A DNA stretch of 8,479 nucleotides from Methylacidiphilum caldifontis (GCA_945860255.1 CAMAQI010000094.1:1-8479); one strand, 5' to 3'. Shown: positions 1-7,117, counted from the first letter of the stretch. A program made the numbers and translations. Notes: generated by a model from the letters alone, not told the origin.

Positions 1-1412
1 CGAGACAAACGAACTCCTGTCATTGAAGAAAATAATAATCCGTAAAGAGATCCTTCCTGTTCCCAAAGTCTTCCTACCTCATTTTTTGCGGTTACCACTA
101 AGTCGATTGCATTTTGAAAAATTTTACCTCTCGATTTAAAATCTAATATATCTCTAGTCGATAAAACCGGCTTTGAAAGACAGGCAATGGCAACAGCTGC
201 TTCCTCGAGAGTTATGGAGTCCTCACGGCGTGTGCGTGCTTCTGCCGACGGGCGATAGTGATAAGTTATGCCCGCGAGTGCCGTTTCTTGTCGCAATCGT
301 TCCTGATGGGGATCTAAGGCAGCGAAATCAACCCCTCGAACAGTATTTTGATGATTTCTCGCCTTGGTGATGCGAGATCCAATATCATCGTTGTCTGAGC
401 CAATTTCAATAATGGAAATTAAAATTTTTGCCTCAGGAGATATCTCTCCGGCAAGTGAGGCATTCACGATTGATCCTGCTGTTTGGGCTCCATTTACGAT
501 CGAAAAACATTTAAAACTAAATCGGCATTGAGATTCATTTCCCCCTCCTTGATTAAATAACTCTGCAACAGCAGTAATCCCATTATTCAAATAAAAAAAA
601 TCTTTAGGTCTACGCCGCACTGTTTCCTCAATTGCCGTATTTACTCCCACACTCCCTAAATAGTGTCTAATATTTCTTTCAAAGAGATGCTTCCCATGAT
701 CTAAAACCAAATCAACGAGCGAAGCGGCGTTAATCTGCCCGTAAACCGCCTTTCTCGGGTTTTTGACGCAGGCCCAATTTTCGAGAGAAAAATCGACATC
801 GATAGATCTTAGAGTTTGCTCGTCTATGAGCCATTCGGAGATAACACTTAGTCCGGCCATTTGCCAGTCCATACGTGGACTGATCTTGTTCATTTCGCTC
901 TTTAAATGATTCAAATCTGCAGTGGCATGAGGCCCCAGTTGCTCTCCAAGAAAGGATAATATTAATACAATTTGTACTCCTGGTGAATCTAACGCAGCCT
1001 CGATTTCGTCAAGCCTGTTGGTAAATGAGTTATTAAATTCATTGAATCGACGAGCTTGTAGAGATTTAATGCCATTGATTGTTTTTAAAACTTCATCTTG
1101 TGCGGGTGCAGTTCCCGATTTCTTATATTTCGCCTGTACAAAGACCAACTGATTTTTTGACCGATCAAAATAAAGCGCATCAATCCCCCCATCATTTTTA
1201 CCATCAGTCACCATTCCAACAGCCATACTATCATTTAATCCACTATGCCCAACCAATGTATAAGCTGCTAAGGCGCGAGATAGCCGGTCGATCAAATGTT
1301 GCGCTTCTGTCCACGTAACGCGATCTGGAGTAATTACAGGTGGAATTGAAGGCAAAAACCTTCTTGTGAGAGAGACCTCCAATAGAGTAATTTGATCGTG
1401 AGGATTTGCCAT
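1..1412 (-). CDS. AIPR-family protein with N-terminal Mrr-like nuclease motif (3' end outside window)
   Basis: Reading the minus strand from the ATG at 1412 gives 470 codons without a stop up to the window edge, so the C-terminus is missing. Two hallmarks of the AIPR family (abortive infection phage resistance) are visible: YLNNGIT at residues 274-280 and FSIVNGAQT at 303-311, followed by the family-like ARNHQNTV at 351-358. Near the N-terminus, GGIDA (Asp78) and VQAK (Gln93, Lys95) fit the D-x(14)-QxK active site of Mrr-like PD-(D/E)XK nucleases. The likely role, inferred from family and motifs, is a DNA- or RNA-cleaving defence effector in the cytoplasm. The start lies 4 bases after the helicase stop, and no strong Shine-Dalgarno is seen, only a GGA about 16 bases upstream, so translation is probably coupled to the helicase. 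Family assignment is strong; the nuclease call is good but based on motifs only. Confidence 0.85.
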   Translation of the reverse strand, partial: MANPHDQITLLEVSLTRRFLPSIPPVITPDRVTWTEAQHLIDRLSRALAAYTLVGHSGLNDSMAVGMVTDGKNDGGIDALYFDRSKNQLVFVQAKYKKSGTAPAQDEVLKTINGIKSLQARRFNEFNNSFTNRLDEIEAALDSPGVQIVLILSFLGEQLGPHATADLNHLKSEMNKISPRMDWQMAGLSVISEWLIDEQTLRSIDVDFSLENWACVKNPRKAVYGQINAASLVDLVLDHGKHLFERNIRHYLGSVGVNTAIEETVRRRPKDFFYLNNGITAVAELFNQGGGNESQCRFSFKCFSIVNGAQTAGSIVNASLAGEISPEAKILISIIEIGSDNDDIGSRITKARNHQNTVRGVDFAALDPHQERLRQETALAGITYHYRPSAEARTRREDSITLEEAAVAIACLSKPVLSTRDILDFKSRGKIFQNAIDLVVTAKNEVGRLWEQEGSLYGLLFSSMTGVRLS

Positions 1413-1416
1413 AATT

Positions 1417-4272
1417 TTAAATTATTTTCCATCGAATGGTAAAAATATTTTTAATTTCGGTTTTCTGAACCAATTTTCCCTCAATCTCCGCGATCAGATC
1501 CGACCGTTGTTGATCGACTCGATCCTGGGCTTCAAAAAGGGATCGACGTTTTTCCGCTCTTTGAGCTTCAAGAGATTTGATCCTCTTTTGACCTGCCAGT
1601 TTGTCCTCTAGGGATAATGCCAACGTCGCTGAACGGCGGGCCTCTTTGATCTGACGATCCATCTCTTTAATTTCCCGCTCCAAACTCAGCTTCACATCAT
1701 CCGCCCATCCCTCCAGCTTCTGAACCTCCGCCTCAAAAAACAGAACGTTTTGCTTCGAAATCGCATTTAAAATCTGCTGCTTCCTCATTTCCGTTTTTGC
1801 TTCCAATCCATAGGAGGAGCTCTCCGCACTCTCGCGGATTATTTTCCCGGGAAGTAAGAAAAGTTTTGCGCATCTCTCCTCATCGAATTCGACTCCCTCA
1901 TCCGTTTTAGCCGAAAAAATCTGGTGATCTTCCACTTGATCTAATGCTTCAACCGTCAGGCAACTCAGCGTCAACCATCCCGATTTTCCTCGAAAATCCT
2001 CGAGGATGCTTATTTTTCCCTCATAATCACTAAGAGAAAAATGAATCTCAGCCACAGGAAGGATTCTCCACTGACTCCGTAGGATAAGATTTTCCGCCAA
2101 AGGGTGATTCAAGCGATAAAGATTCGCCTCCCCCGATCGACGAGGAAGCTCATAGGCTCCGAGAGGAACCTCCTCTTGGATTGATTCCAAAAACTCAGGA
2201 TGTTTCTTGAGGACAAAGCTCACCTCATTCCCAAATTCAGCATTCTCTTTGAGCTCATGTTTCGTCAGTTGAATTAACTGCGTTTCAAACCGAGTGAGCA
2301 TCGCTTTCGAGGTCTCGGAACGTTCCTTCAGTTTCGCACGGACATCGACATCAAAATTTTCCAGCAACTTACGCCGAGTCAATTTCATCGATTCGTTGAT
2401 TTCCGAGCTTAATTCAAGTTGAAGGAGATCAAATGCGGATTTGATCTCCTCGGGAGCACGACATTGTTGATAGATATCGTTGATCCGTTTTTCAAAATCA
2501 ACCCCGTTTTCAATCGCCCCTAGAACCTCGTCACTTGCACCAAAGACCCCCTTGAAAAGTTTAAACTTTTCCGAAAGCAGCTCAAAAACCCTTTGATCCG
2601 CCGCATTCTTTTCATTAATGAAATTGACGACCACAACGTCATACTTTTGACCATAACGGTGACAGCGACCAATCCTTTGCTCGACCCGTTGGGGATTCCA
2701 GGGGAGATCGTAGTTTACAATGAGAGAGCAGAACTGCAGATTGATCCCCTCTGCTCCCGCTTCTGTGGCGATCATAATTCGACCTTCATTCCGAAAATAG
2801 TCGACCAACGCCGAACGCATATCGGCCGTTTTCGATCCCGAAATGCGATCCGTATTCTGGTGTTTCTTCGCCCAAAGCGAATAGATCTCCTTGGAACGAG
2901 AGTCCGTATTCGTTCCATTAAAAAGAACAATCCCTTCCGAGTATGGACTTGCGGCCAAAAGTTCGAGCAAATAGTTTTGTGTTCGTCGTGACTCTGTAAA
3001 AATGATCGCCTTTTCGGCCGCCCCTAAATCCTTCGCTTTTTGAAAGGCAATCGCCAGCGCCTTTAAAAGCGCCTTTCCCTTGGAGTTCTCCGTGATGCTT
3101 GTCGCCAGTTTGGCGAAAGACTCTAAATCCGTGGCTTCGGCCTCAATCGCCTCCCTGTTTTCTTGACTCAAAACCTCCGTGGTATCCGTATCCGTCCACT
3201 CTTCTTGAGTCGCTGCCAAAGCCTCATAATCTTGATCGAAATCCTCCTCAGAAGGCTCGGTCTTCACCTGATTCTGAAGCTTCTCCCGAAGACGTGTTGC
3301 CATCGAAGTCAGTGCTCCCGCAATTGCGAAAGTCGATGAGGCAAGCAATTTTCGAAGAACCAGTGTCATCAAGGATCGCTGACCGGCAGGAAGTGCCTGC
3401 AAACTCGGTCTTCTGAGATAATCTGACACTAAATTATAAAGTTGAGTCTCATTCTCTTCAGGAGTGAATTTTTCAAGGATCGGAAATCGTTCCGTAAAAG
3501 GAACAAAGGCATCGACATCCTGACGAAGCGTCCGGTGACAAATCGGCTTTAAGCGGGCTTTTAATGTTTCAAAAACCTCCTCTTGGCTCAAATTGGTAAA
3601 CTGTTCGCGAAAACTTTTAAGATCCCCAAAAGTATATTCGTCAATGAAGCTAATTAACCCGTAAAGCTCCAATAATGAATTTTGCAGAGGCGTAGCAGTC
3701 AAGAGAAGCTTAGGTTTATTCGCCAAGGCAACTTTCAACGTATTAGCGATTACATTCGAGGGCTTATAAACATTCCGCAGTCGATGAGCTTCATCCATGA
3801 CGACCAAATCCCAGGATGTATTCGTTACGTCCGACGATTTGCCACGGGCGAATTGATAAGAACAGATCACCACCGCTTCACAATTAAATGGCGTAAAATC
3901 CCCTTTTTTTATCGCCTCGTTGTAGGATTTCGTTTCAAGAATTTGGCACGGAAGAAAAAACTTCTCGCTAAGCTCTTGATGCCATTGTTTTCGAAGATTC
4001 GAAGGGGTTATGATTAAAATTCGCCGCTTTCGCTCCGCCCACTTTTGGGAAATAACAAGCCCCGCCTCAATGGTTTTACCCAAACCGACTTCATCGGCAA
4101 GAAGCGCTCCCTTGGAAAGGGGTGACTGAAAAGCAAAAAGAGCCGCATCTACTTGATGAGGATTAAGAGTCACCTGAGCGCTTGCAACCGCTCCTCCTAG
4201 TTTTTCAATACTACTTGAGGATGAACGCTTCGTAAGCTGATAGGCAAAATATTTTGAATGATAATCAGTCAT
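1417..4272 (-). CDS. SNF2/RapA-like superfamily 2 helicase with C-terminal coiled coil
   Basis: ATP-dependent DNA translocase of the SNF2 family, HepA/RapA branch. The open frame begins at a TTG at 4347 (976 codons). I prefer the ATG at 4272 (951 aa), because homologous-looking sequence begins at MTDYHSKYFAYQLTKR, as in related helicases, and because a possible promoter overlaps the TTG. Numbering from the TTG, the motifs are: Walker A DEVGLGKT 85-92, DEAH 185-188, TATP 217-220, motif V ATEAGAEGINLQ 527-538, and motif VI QRIGRCHRYGQ 557-567. The two lobes are separated by an acidic stretch (about 360-410). Residues 640-870 form a mixed domain that I do not recognise, and 871-960 is a long charged coiled coil. 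It sits 4 bases upstream of the AIPR gene, so the two probably form one operon and act together, with the helicase moving or sensing DNA and the partner cutting. It resembles the DISARM DrmD type of helicase only in general family; no other DISARM gene is visible. Confidence 0.9.
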   Translation of the reverse strand: MTDYHSKYFAYQLTKRSSSSSIEKLGGAVASAQVTLNPHQVDAALFAFQSPLSKGALLADEVGLGKTIEAGLVISQKWAERKRRILIITPSNLRKQWHQELSEKFFLPCQILETKSYNEAIKKGDFTPFNCEAVVICSYQFARGKSSDVTNTSWDLVVMDEAHRLRNVYKPSNVIANTLKVALANKPKLLLTATPLQNSLLELYGLISFIDEYTFGDLKSFREQFTNLSQEEVFETLKARLKPICHRTLRQDVDAFVPFTERFPILEKFTPEENETQLYNLVSDYLRRPSLQALPAGQRSLMTLVLRKLLASSTFAIAGALTSMATRLREKLQNQVKTEPSEEDFDQDYEALAATQEEWTDTDTTEVLSQENREAIEAEATDLESFAKLATSITENSKGKALLKALAIAFQKAKDLGAAEKAIIFTESRRTQNYLLELLAASPYSEGIVLFNGTNTDSRSKEIYSLWAKKHQNTDRISGSKTADMRSALVDYFRNEGRIMIATEAGAEGINLQFCSLIVNYDLPWNPQRVEQRIGRCHRYGQKYDVVVVNFINEKNAADQRVFELLSEKFKLFKGVFGASDEVLGAIENGVDFEKRINDIYQQCRAPEEIKSAFDLLQLELSSEINESMKLTRRKLLENFDVDVRAKLKERSETSKAMLTRFETQLIQLTKHELKENAEFGNEVSFVLKKHPEFLESIQEEVPLGAYELPRRSGEANLYRLNHPLAENLILRSQWRILPVAEIHFSLSDYEGKISILEDFRGKSGWLTLSCLTVEALDQVEDHQIFSAKTDEGVEFDEERCAKLFLLPGKIIRESAESSSYGLEAKTEMRKQQILNAISKQNVLFFEAEVQKLEGWADDVKLSLEREIKEMDRQIKEARRSATLALSLEDKLAGQKRIKSLEAQRAEKRRSLFEAQDRVDQQRSDLIAEIEGKLVQKTEIKNIFTIRWKII

Positions 4273-4317
4273 CAGGTTCACAGTTAAACTAGAAAATGCC
4301 TTTTCATTCATGAACGT

Positions 4318-4347
4318 CAAATACCAATACCCATTACACAACGTCAA
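4318..4347 (-). promoter_or_regulatory. Possible promoter of the helicase-AIPR operon
   Basis: On the minus strand TTGACG (4347-4342) is followed after 18 bases by TATTTG (4323-4318), which is preceded by TG as in extended -10 elements. Transcription would begin near 4311, giving a leader of about 40 bases before the ATG at 4272. The TTG at 4347 would then be part of the -35 box and not a start codon. The -10 match is mediocre. Confidence 0.35.
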
Positions 4348-4563
4348 AATCCACCCCTCAATTTGAGCAATCGATTTTCCCCAGGAGTTATGCGAGAAAA
4401 AATGCGTATGAAACGGTAAATCTTCTACAGATTGAGGTTAAAGATTTAATATTTAAGCCAACATTTTAGATCTATTTCATGCTTTTCGGTAAATATACGC
4501 CCCTCAAATTCCGAAACAAATTTAACCTATTTTGGGATTGGGGATTTAAAATTTTGCGAATTC

Positions 4564-4588
4564 CAGCCCCTACTCTTTGTCGGGGTTG
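4564..4588. other. Small hairpin in the divergent intergenic region
   Basis: CAGCCCC (4564-4570) can pair with GGGGTTG (4582-4588) with one G-U pair and an 11-base loop. It is followed by TATTTAACTT on the plus strand, which is too mixed for a convincing terminator. The rest of 4348-4620 between the helicase and the PIN reading frame shows no gene; all frames are broken by stops. Confidence 0.3.
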
Positions 4589-4620
4589 TATTTAACTTCG
4601 TCTTTATTTCTTCTTTCTCC

Positions 4621-4656
4621 CCCATCAGCCCCACAGTCCATCAGCCGATTAGCCTT
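4621..4656. repeat. Degenerate octamer repeat next to the broken PIN gene
   Basis: Read on the minus strand, this stretch splits into eight-base units such as CGGCTGAT, GGACTGTG and GGGCTGAT, flanked by GGCTAAT and GGG. The units resemble those of the array at 7069-7117 (AGCCTGAT, AGCTGAAT). It ends about where the PIN homology starts. Confidence 0.5.
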
Positions 4657-5084
4657 TCTTTCGCTACGTCGACACCAGCGTCTTGTTAAAGCTTTACGTT
4701 CGTGAAAGTGATTCGATTCAATGGATCGATCGGATTCAAAAACTTAACGCGCCTTTGATGATCTCTTTTCTGCACCAAATTGAGATCATCAACGCCCTCA
4801 CTCTTCTTGAATATCGTTCAAAAGGAACCGTCCCCGCCAAGCCGTTAATCCACCGCTTCGAGGAGGATTTAGTAGAGGGAGTTTACGAGCGCTTTGAGGT
4901 CGATTTAATTTCGACCACTCAAAAATGCCAAAAAATCTCCCAAAAAATTACCTCCGCTACAGGCCTTCGTACCTTTGACTTGATCCATCTCGCCCTTGCG
5001 CTTACTCTTCCGAAACCGCTCTTTTTGACTGCTGACGATTTACAGGGAAAAGCGGCCCAGCAATTGGGATTGAAAACAGGTTGA
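4653..5084 (+). pseudogene. PIN-domain (VapC-like) ribonuclease, 5' end lost
   Basis: The translation from 4665 begins YVDTSVLLKLYVRES, the typical N-terminal strand of PIN-domain toxins. All four acidic sites are present: Asp of VDTS (codon at 4671), Glu in HQIEIINAL, Asp in FDLIHLAL and Asp in LTADD. Such proteins are Mg-dependent RNases that usually form toxin-antitoxin pairs. The frame is closed by TAG at 4650, and no ATG, GTG or TTG lies between it and the catalytic Asp. The first possible start, TTG at 4683, would delete that Asp. No Shine-Dalgarno (the upstream text is pyrimidine-rich) and no antitoxin gene is visible. I therefore read it as a 5'-truncated remnant of about 140 codons, although a non-standard start cannot be excluded. 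Its coding part looks undamaged, so loss may be recent. Confidence 0.7.
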
Positions 5085-5245
5085 CCACTGATCGCCCCGT
5101 CCGTCCACCGACCATAGGCGTCAACTTAAGAGTCTTTATTATGGGGCGAACATTCAAAAAAACATTGTCTCACACAAAGACGCAACGACACGAAGTTAAA
5201 TGCCTCCCTCCCCCTCGTTCTGACCACGGCTCTGTCGAGCCTCTT

Positions 5246-5301
5246 CCCTATTTTTAAAAAGCTCTCGAAAACGAGCTTTCGATCTCTTTTTAAAAACAGG
5301 G
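5246..5301. terminator. Nested hairpin, candidate bidirectional terminator
   Basis: Outer arms 5246-5261 and 5286-5301 pair at 15 of 16 positions (CCCTATTTTTAAAAAG with its complement). Inside, AAAGCTC (5258-5264) pairs with GAGCTTT (5273-5279) around an 8-base loop. An additional outer pair GTTCTGA (5217-5223) and TCAGAAC (5325-5331) extends the symmetry. On the minus strand the inner stem runs into CTTTTT, and on the plus strand into CTCTTTTT, so it could end transcripts from both sides. It could equally be the core of a mobile repeat. Confidence 0.45.
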
Positions 5302-5377
5302 ATCGATCGCTTACGCTCTTGGGATCAGAACTCCTCCCCTTTTTTATGAATTAGAAATGAGACTCCGAGGTTGATTC

Positions 5378-5418
5378 CGGGAGAGGCGAAGCCGAACCCC
5401 TGAGGAGAATCTCTCCCG
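5378..5418. other. Inverted repeat CGGGAGAG / CTCTCCCG
   Basis: A perfect 8-base stem (5378-5385 with 5411-5418) encloses 25 bases. On the minus strand it is preceded by a run of eight T (complement of the A run at 5427-5434). It is part of the structured repeat segment and has no recognised RNA family. Confidence 0.4.
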
Positions 5419-5672
5419 TTTCTTTGAAAAAAAACCATCGTGCTTGGAGGACGGCGGATGCCCCACCAGTGCTCCGCGTTTTGTATCGAGGCTGCGGGAG
5501 ACAGGGATTCAATGCCTTTCCTCTGCGTTCCGTCTTGTCCGCCATAGTCACGCGGTGCGGGACGAAGGAGGATGTGCGCTCTGCGGTTAATATTGCATTT
5601 TCTCTTCTCTTAAGTTGACGCCAATGGTCCACCGACGGATCACTGATTGCGGCTGATCTCAAAATTTAACCC

Positions 5673-6059
5673 TTATAAATTTTTCAAATCCTTTAAAAAC
5701 TCTGCCATTTTTTCTTCGGTCAACTCCACCAAAGAACAAGTGAAACGAAATTGAAGCCGTGTGCCCTCCTTCTTTTGCAATGGGTGCTCCGCAGGGGGGA
5801 GAATTCGCTCTGGCGAACAAAATTGAAGCCCTGGCTCCTCCTTGTTTTGCGACGGATCCTCGCTCTTTACCTCCCCCAAAAGGAGGATTAAGGTTTCAAG
5901 CTTTTCGCACACAGGATCGGGACAATGATCGAGTTGCATGACTTTAATTTGATAATGCTCTGCCTTCGATCCCAACCCTTTTTTTACAAGAGCACTAATT
6001 CGCTCTATCTCCTTTTTTCGTAGCCGCTCCTTTTCTGGATCTGGAAAGAGATTGATCAT
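5673..6059 (-). CDS. Small CobW-associated protein with internal duplication
   Basis: A 128-residue cytoplasmic protein starting 6 bases after the GTPase stop, so the two are co-transcribed. A GGAGGAG Shine-Dalgarno lies inside the end of the GTPase gene, 12 bases before the ATG. Residues 41-63 (MQLDHCPDPVCEKLETLI at its core, with Cys46 and Cys51) resemble a small uncharacterised protein often found beside CobW GTPases, with a core like C.EPGCPPVETVI; this is from memory and needs a search. The C-terminal VELTEEKMAEFLKDL fits the same family. Between them lies an unusual insertion: SQNKEEPGLQF (70-80) is repeated as LQKKEGTRLQF (94-104), matching a DNA repeat of about 33 bases with a 72-base period. 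No enzymatic motif is visible; metal handling with the GTPase is an inference. Confidence 0.7.
   Translation of the reverse strand: MINLFPDPEKERLRKKEIERISALVKKGLGSKAEHYQIKVMQLDHCPDPVCEKLETLILLLGEVKSEDPSQNKEEPGLQFCSPERILPPAEHPLQKKEGTRLQFRFTCSLVELTEEKMAEFLKDLKNL
5748..5852. repeat. In-frame direct repeat, period 72 bases
   Basis: AAATTGAAGCC at 5748-5758 recurs at 5820-5830, and similarity continues to about 5780 and 5852 (CTCCTT.TTTTGC.A). The spacing is exactly 24 codons, so the reading frame is kept. The segment between the copies includes the small hairpin sequence TTCGCCAGAGCGAA on the minus strand. Confidence 0.6.
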
Positions 6060-6065
6060 GATCGT

Positions 6066-6986
6066 TTACGACTCCTCCCATTTTATTTTTTCGATCGATT
6101 CTCCGCGACCGAGGAGGACAAGGCCGCATTCCTTCACGGCTCCTTCATATTTCCAAGAAATGACCTCGGCCTGAATTCCGACTTTTTGAATAAAATAGAT
6201 CGGCCTCCCTTTCTCGACACTTCTGACAAACCCTTTTGCCCGATAGACCTCCTCGGGTAGCTGTTGAAGAAATTGTTCCACCGATTTCATCCGTTGCGGT
6301 TCCGGTAACGGAATCCAAACCGTTTTCCAATCCAAATGCCTCACTTTCTTTTCCCCTTGAGGCAACGGAACAGTGAGCGGTTGAGGGCGTTGAGAAAAAT
6401 CGGCCTCACAACGAACGGTCGATTGAACGAGGGCCCGCGGATTCCAGGCCTGTATCTCCTGGATCATCTTTTGAAGTGCTGCCGGTTTAATTCGATCCGC
6501 TTTGTTCACCAAAACTCGATTCGCCAAAGCGACCTGTTGTTTTTGCCCGACCCCATTGCTAAACCATCCAGAAAAACTTTCGGCATCCAGAACATGAATG
6601 ATCTCCTGAATAACGGTTTTCTGGGGAAGGGGATAATCCATCAGTCGATCTAAAATATCATCCGTCTCGGCAATCCCCGAGGCCTCAATCCAAACTTCGT
6701 GGATTTCTGGATTGGCAGAAAACTCCAGTAAGGTCGATCGCATCTCCTCCGGATTAACACAACAAACACATCCCCCAGTAACCGCCTTCACCTCTTTCGC
6801 TTTTCCTCGAAAGATCTTCGCATCGATATTCACGGGCCCGGCATCATTGATGAGAAGAGCGGAGTTCTTCGCTTTAAATTCCGGTGAGGAGACAATTCGA
6901 TTTAAAAGAGTCGTTTTCCCCGATCCTAAGAAACCGGTAATTAAAAAAATCGAAAGTCGGGCTGGATCACTCATGAACAACGCCAT
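6066..6986 (-). CDS. CobW/COG0523 G3E-family GTPase, probable metal chaperone
   Basis: A 306-residue GTPase of the COG0523 group, whose members use GTP to deliver zinc, cobalt or other metals to client proteins. Visible motifs: Walker A GFLGSGKTT 18-26, the metal-binding CxCC as GGCVCC 71-76, EASG 101-104, NKAD 161-164, and a CobW C-terminal domain about 215-300 with VYRAKGF 247-253. Two oddities: the usual NEFG-type segment reads INDAGPVNID (46-55), and the linker between the domains lacks the His-rich stretch found in many zinc-related members. The ATG at 6986 is preceded by GGAG at 7-base spacing; Met5 (6974) is an alternative. It is followed directly by the small associated protein and lies downstream of the ZnuA-like gene on the same strand, which favours a role in zinc, though the metal cannot be told from sequence. 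Confidence 0.9.
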   Translation of the reverse strand: MALFMSDPARLSIFLITGFLGSGKTTLLNRIVSSPEFKAKNSALLINDAGPVNIDAKIFRGKAKEVKAVTGGCVCCVNPEEMRSTLLEFSANPEIHEVWIEASGIAETDDILDRLMDYPLPQKTVIQEIIHVLDAESFSGWFSNGVGQKQQVALANRVLVNKADRIKPAALQKMIQEIQAWNPRALVQSTVRCEADFSQRPQPLTVPLPQGEKKVRHLDWKTVWIPLPEPQRMKSVEQFLQQLPEEVYRAKGFVRSVEKGRPIYFIQKVGIQAEVISWKYEGAVKECGLVLLGRGESIEKIKWEES

Positions 6987-7022
6987 TTAAGCACTCCACC
7001 AAGCGGTGACAAATGGAATTAA

Positions 7023-7070
7023 CCTTCCTCGCCTTGCGTCTGAAAACAAAGAATTGCTCATCGAGGAAGG
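7023..7070. promoter_or_regulatory. Perfect 9-base inverted repeat upstream of the GTPase gene
   Basis: CCTTCCTCG (7023-7031) pairs perfectly with CGAGGAAGG (7062-7070) across a 30-base loop. It lies 37 to 84 bases before the GTPase ATG and could form a leader RNA structure or an operator. A second small stem, CACC/GGTG (6997-7008), overlaps the Shine-Dalgarno region. No known riboswitch is recognised. Confidence 0.35.
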
Positions 7071-7117
7071 CCTGATCGCTAAATAGCTAAATAGCCTGAT
7101 AGCTGAATAGCTTAAAT
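7069..7117. repeat. Octamer tandem array
   Basis: Six degenerate eight-base units follow one another: GGCCTGAT, CGCTAAAT, AGCTAAAT, AGCCTGAT, AGCTGAAT and AGCTTAAAT. The array is intergenic. It is related to the array at 4621-4656 on the other strand. Confidence 0.65.

Larger units (their letters stand above)
5110..5629. repeat. 520-base segment bounded by 23-base imperfect inverted repeats
   Basis: The left end (5110-5132, containing GGCGTCAACTTAAGAG) is matched by the reverse complement at 5607-5629 with one mismatch in 23. Both outer flanks carry TCCACCGAC in the same orientation, and ACTGAT lies beyond. No transposase is inside, so this could be a non-autonomous mobile element or a recombined repeat. 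A minus-strand frame from TTG 5662 to 5351 (103 codons) stays open through most of it, including one repeat arm, but shows no domain I know. An ATG at 5545 would give 65 codons. I regard it as repeat-encoded and probably not a gene. The stretch 5133-5217 contains CACAAAGACGC...CACGAAG-like text typical of dispersed intergenic repeats. Confidence 0.5.

Noticed and set aside
1079..1318. 79-codon plus-strand frame
   Set aside because: It lies antisense to the AIPR coding region, whose motifs are clear.
2593..4017. Plus-strand open frames of 105 to 132 codons over the helicase
   Set aside because: They lie entirely inside the well-supported minus-strand helicase gene and show no domain; they are shadow frames.
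5351..5662. 103-codon minus-strand frame inside the repeat segment
   Set aside because: It begins with TTG within the repeat flank, overlaps several hairpins and has no recognised domain; it is more likely open by chance within a dispersed repeat.
6336..6990. Plus-strand frames opposite the GTPase gene
   Set aside because: Antisense to a gene with all GTPase motifs.
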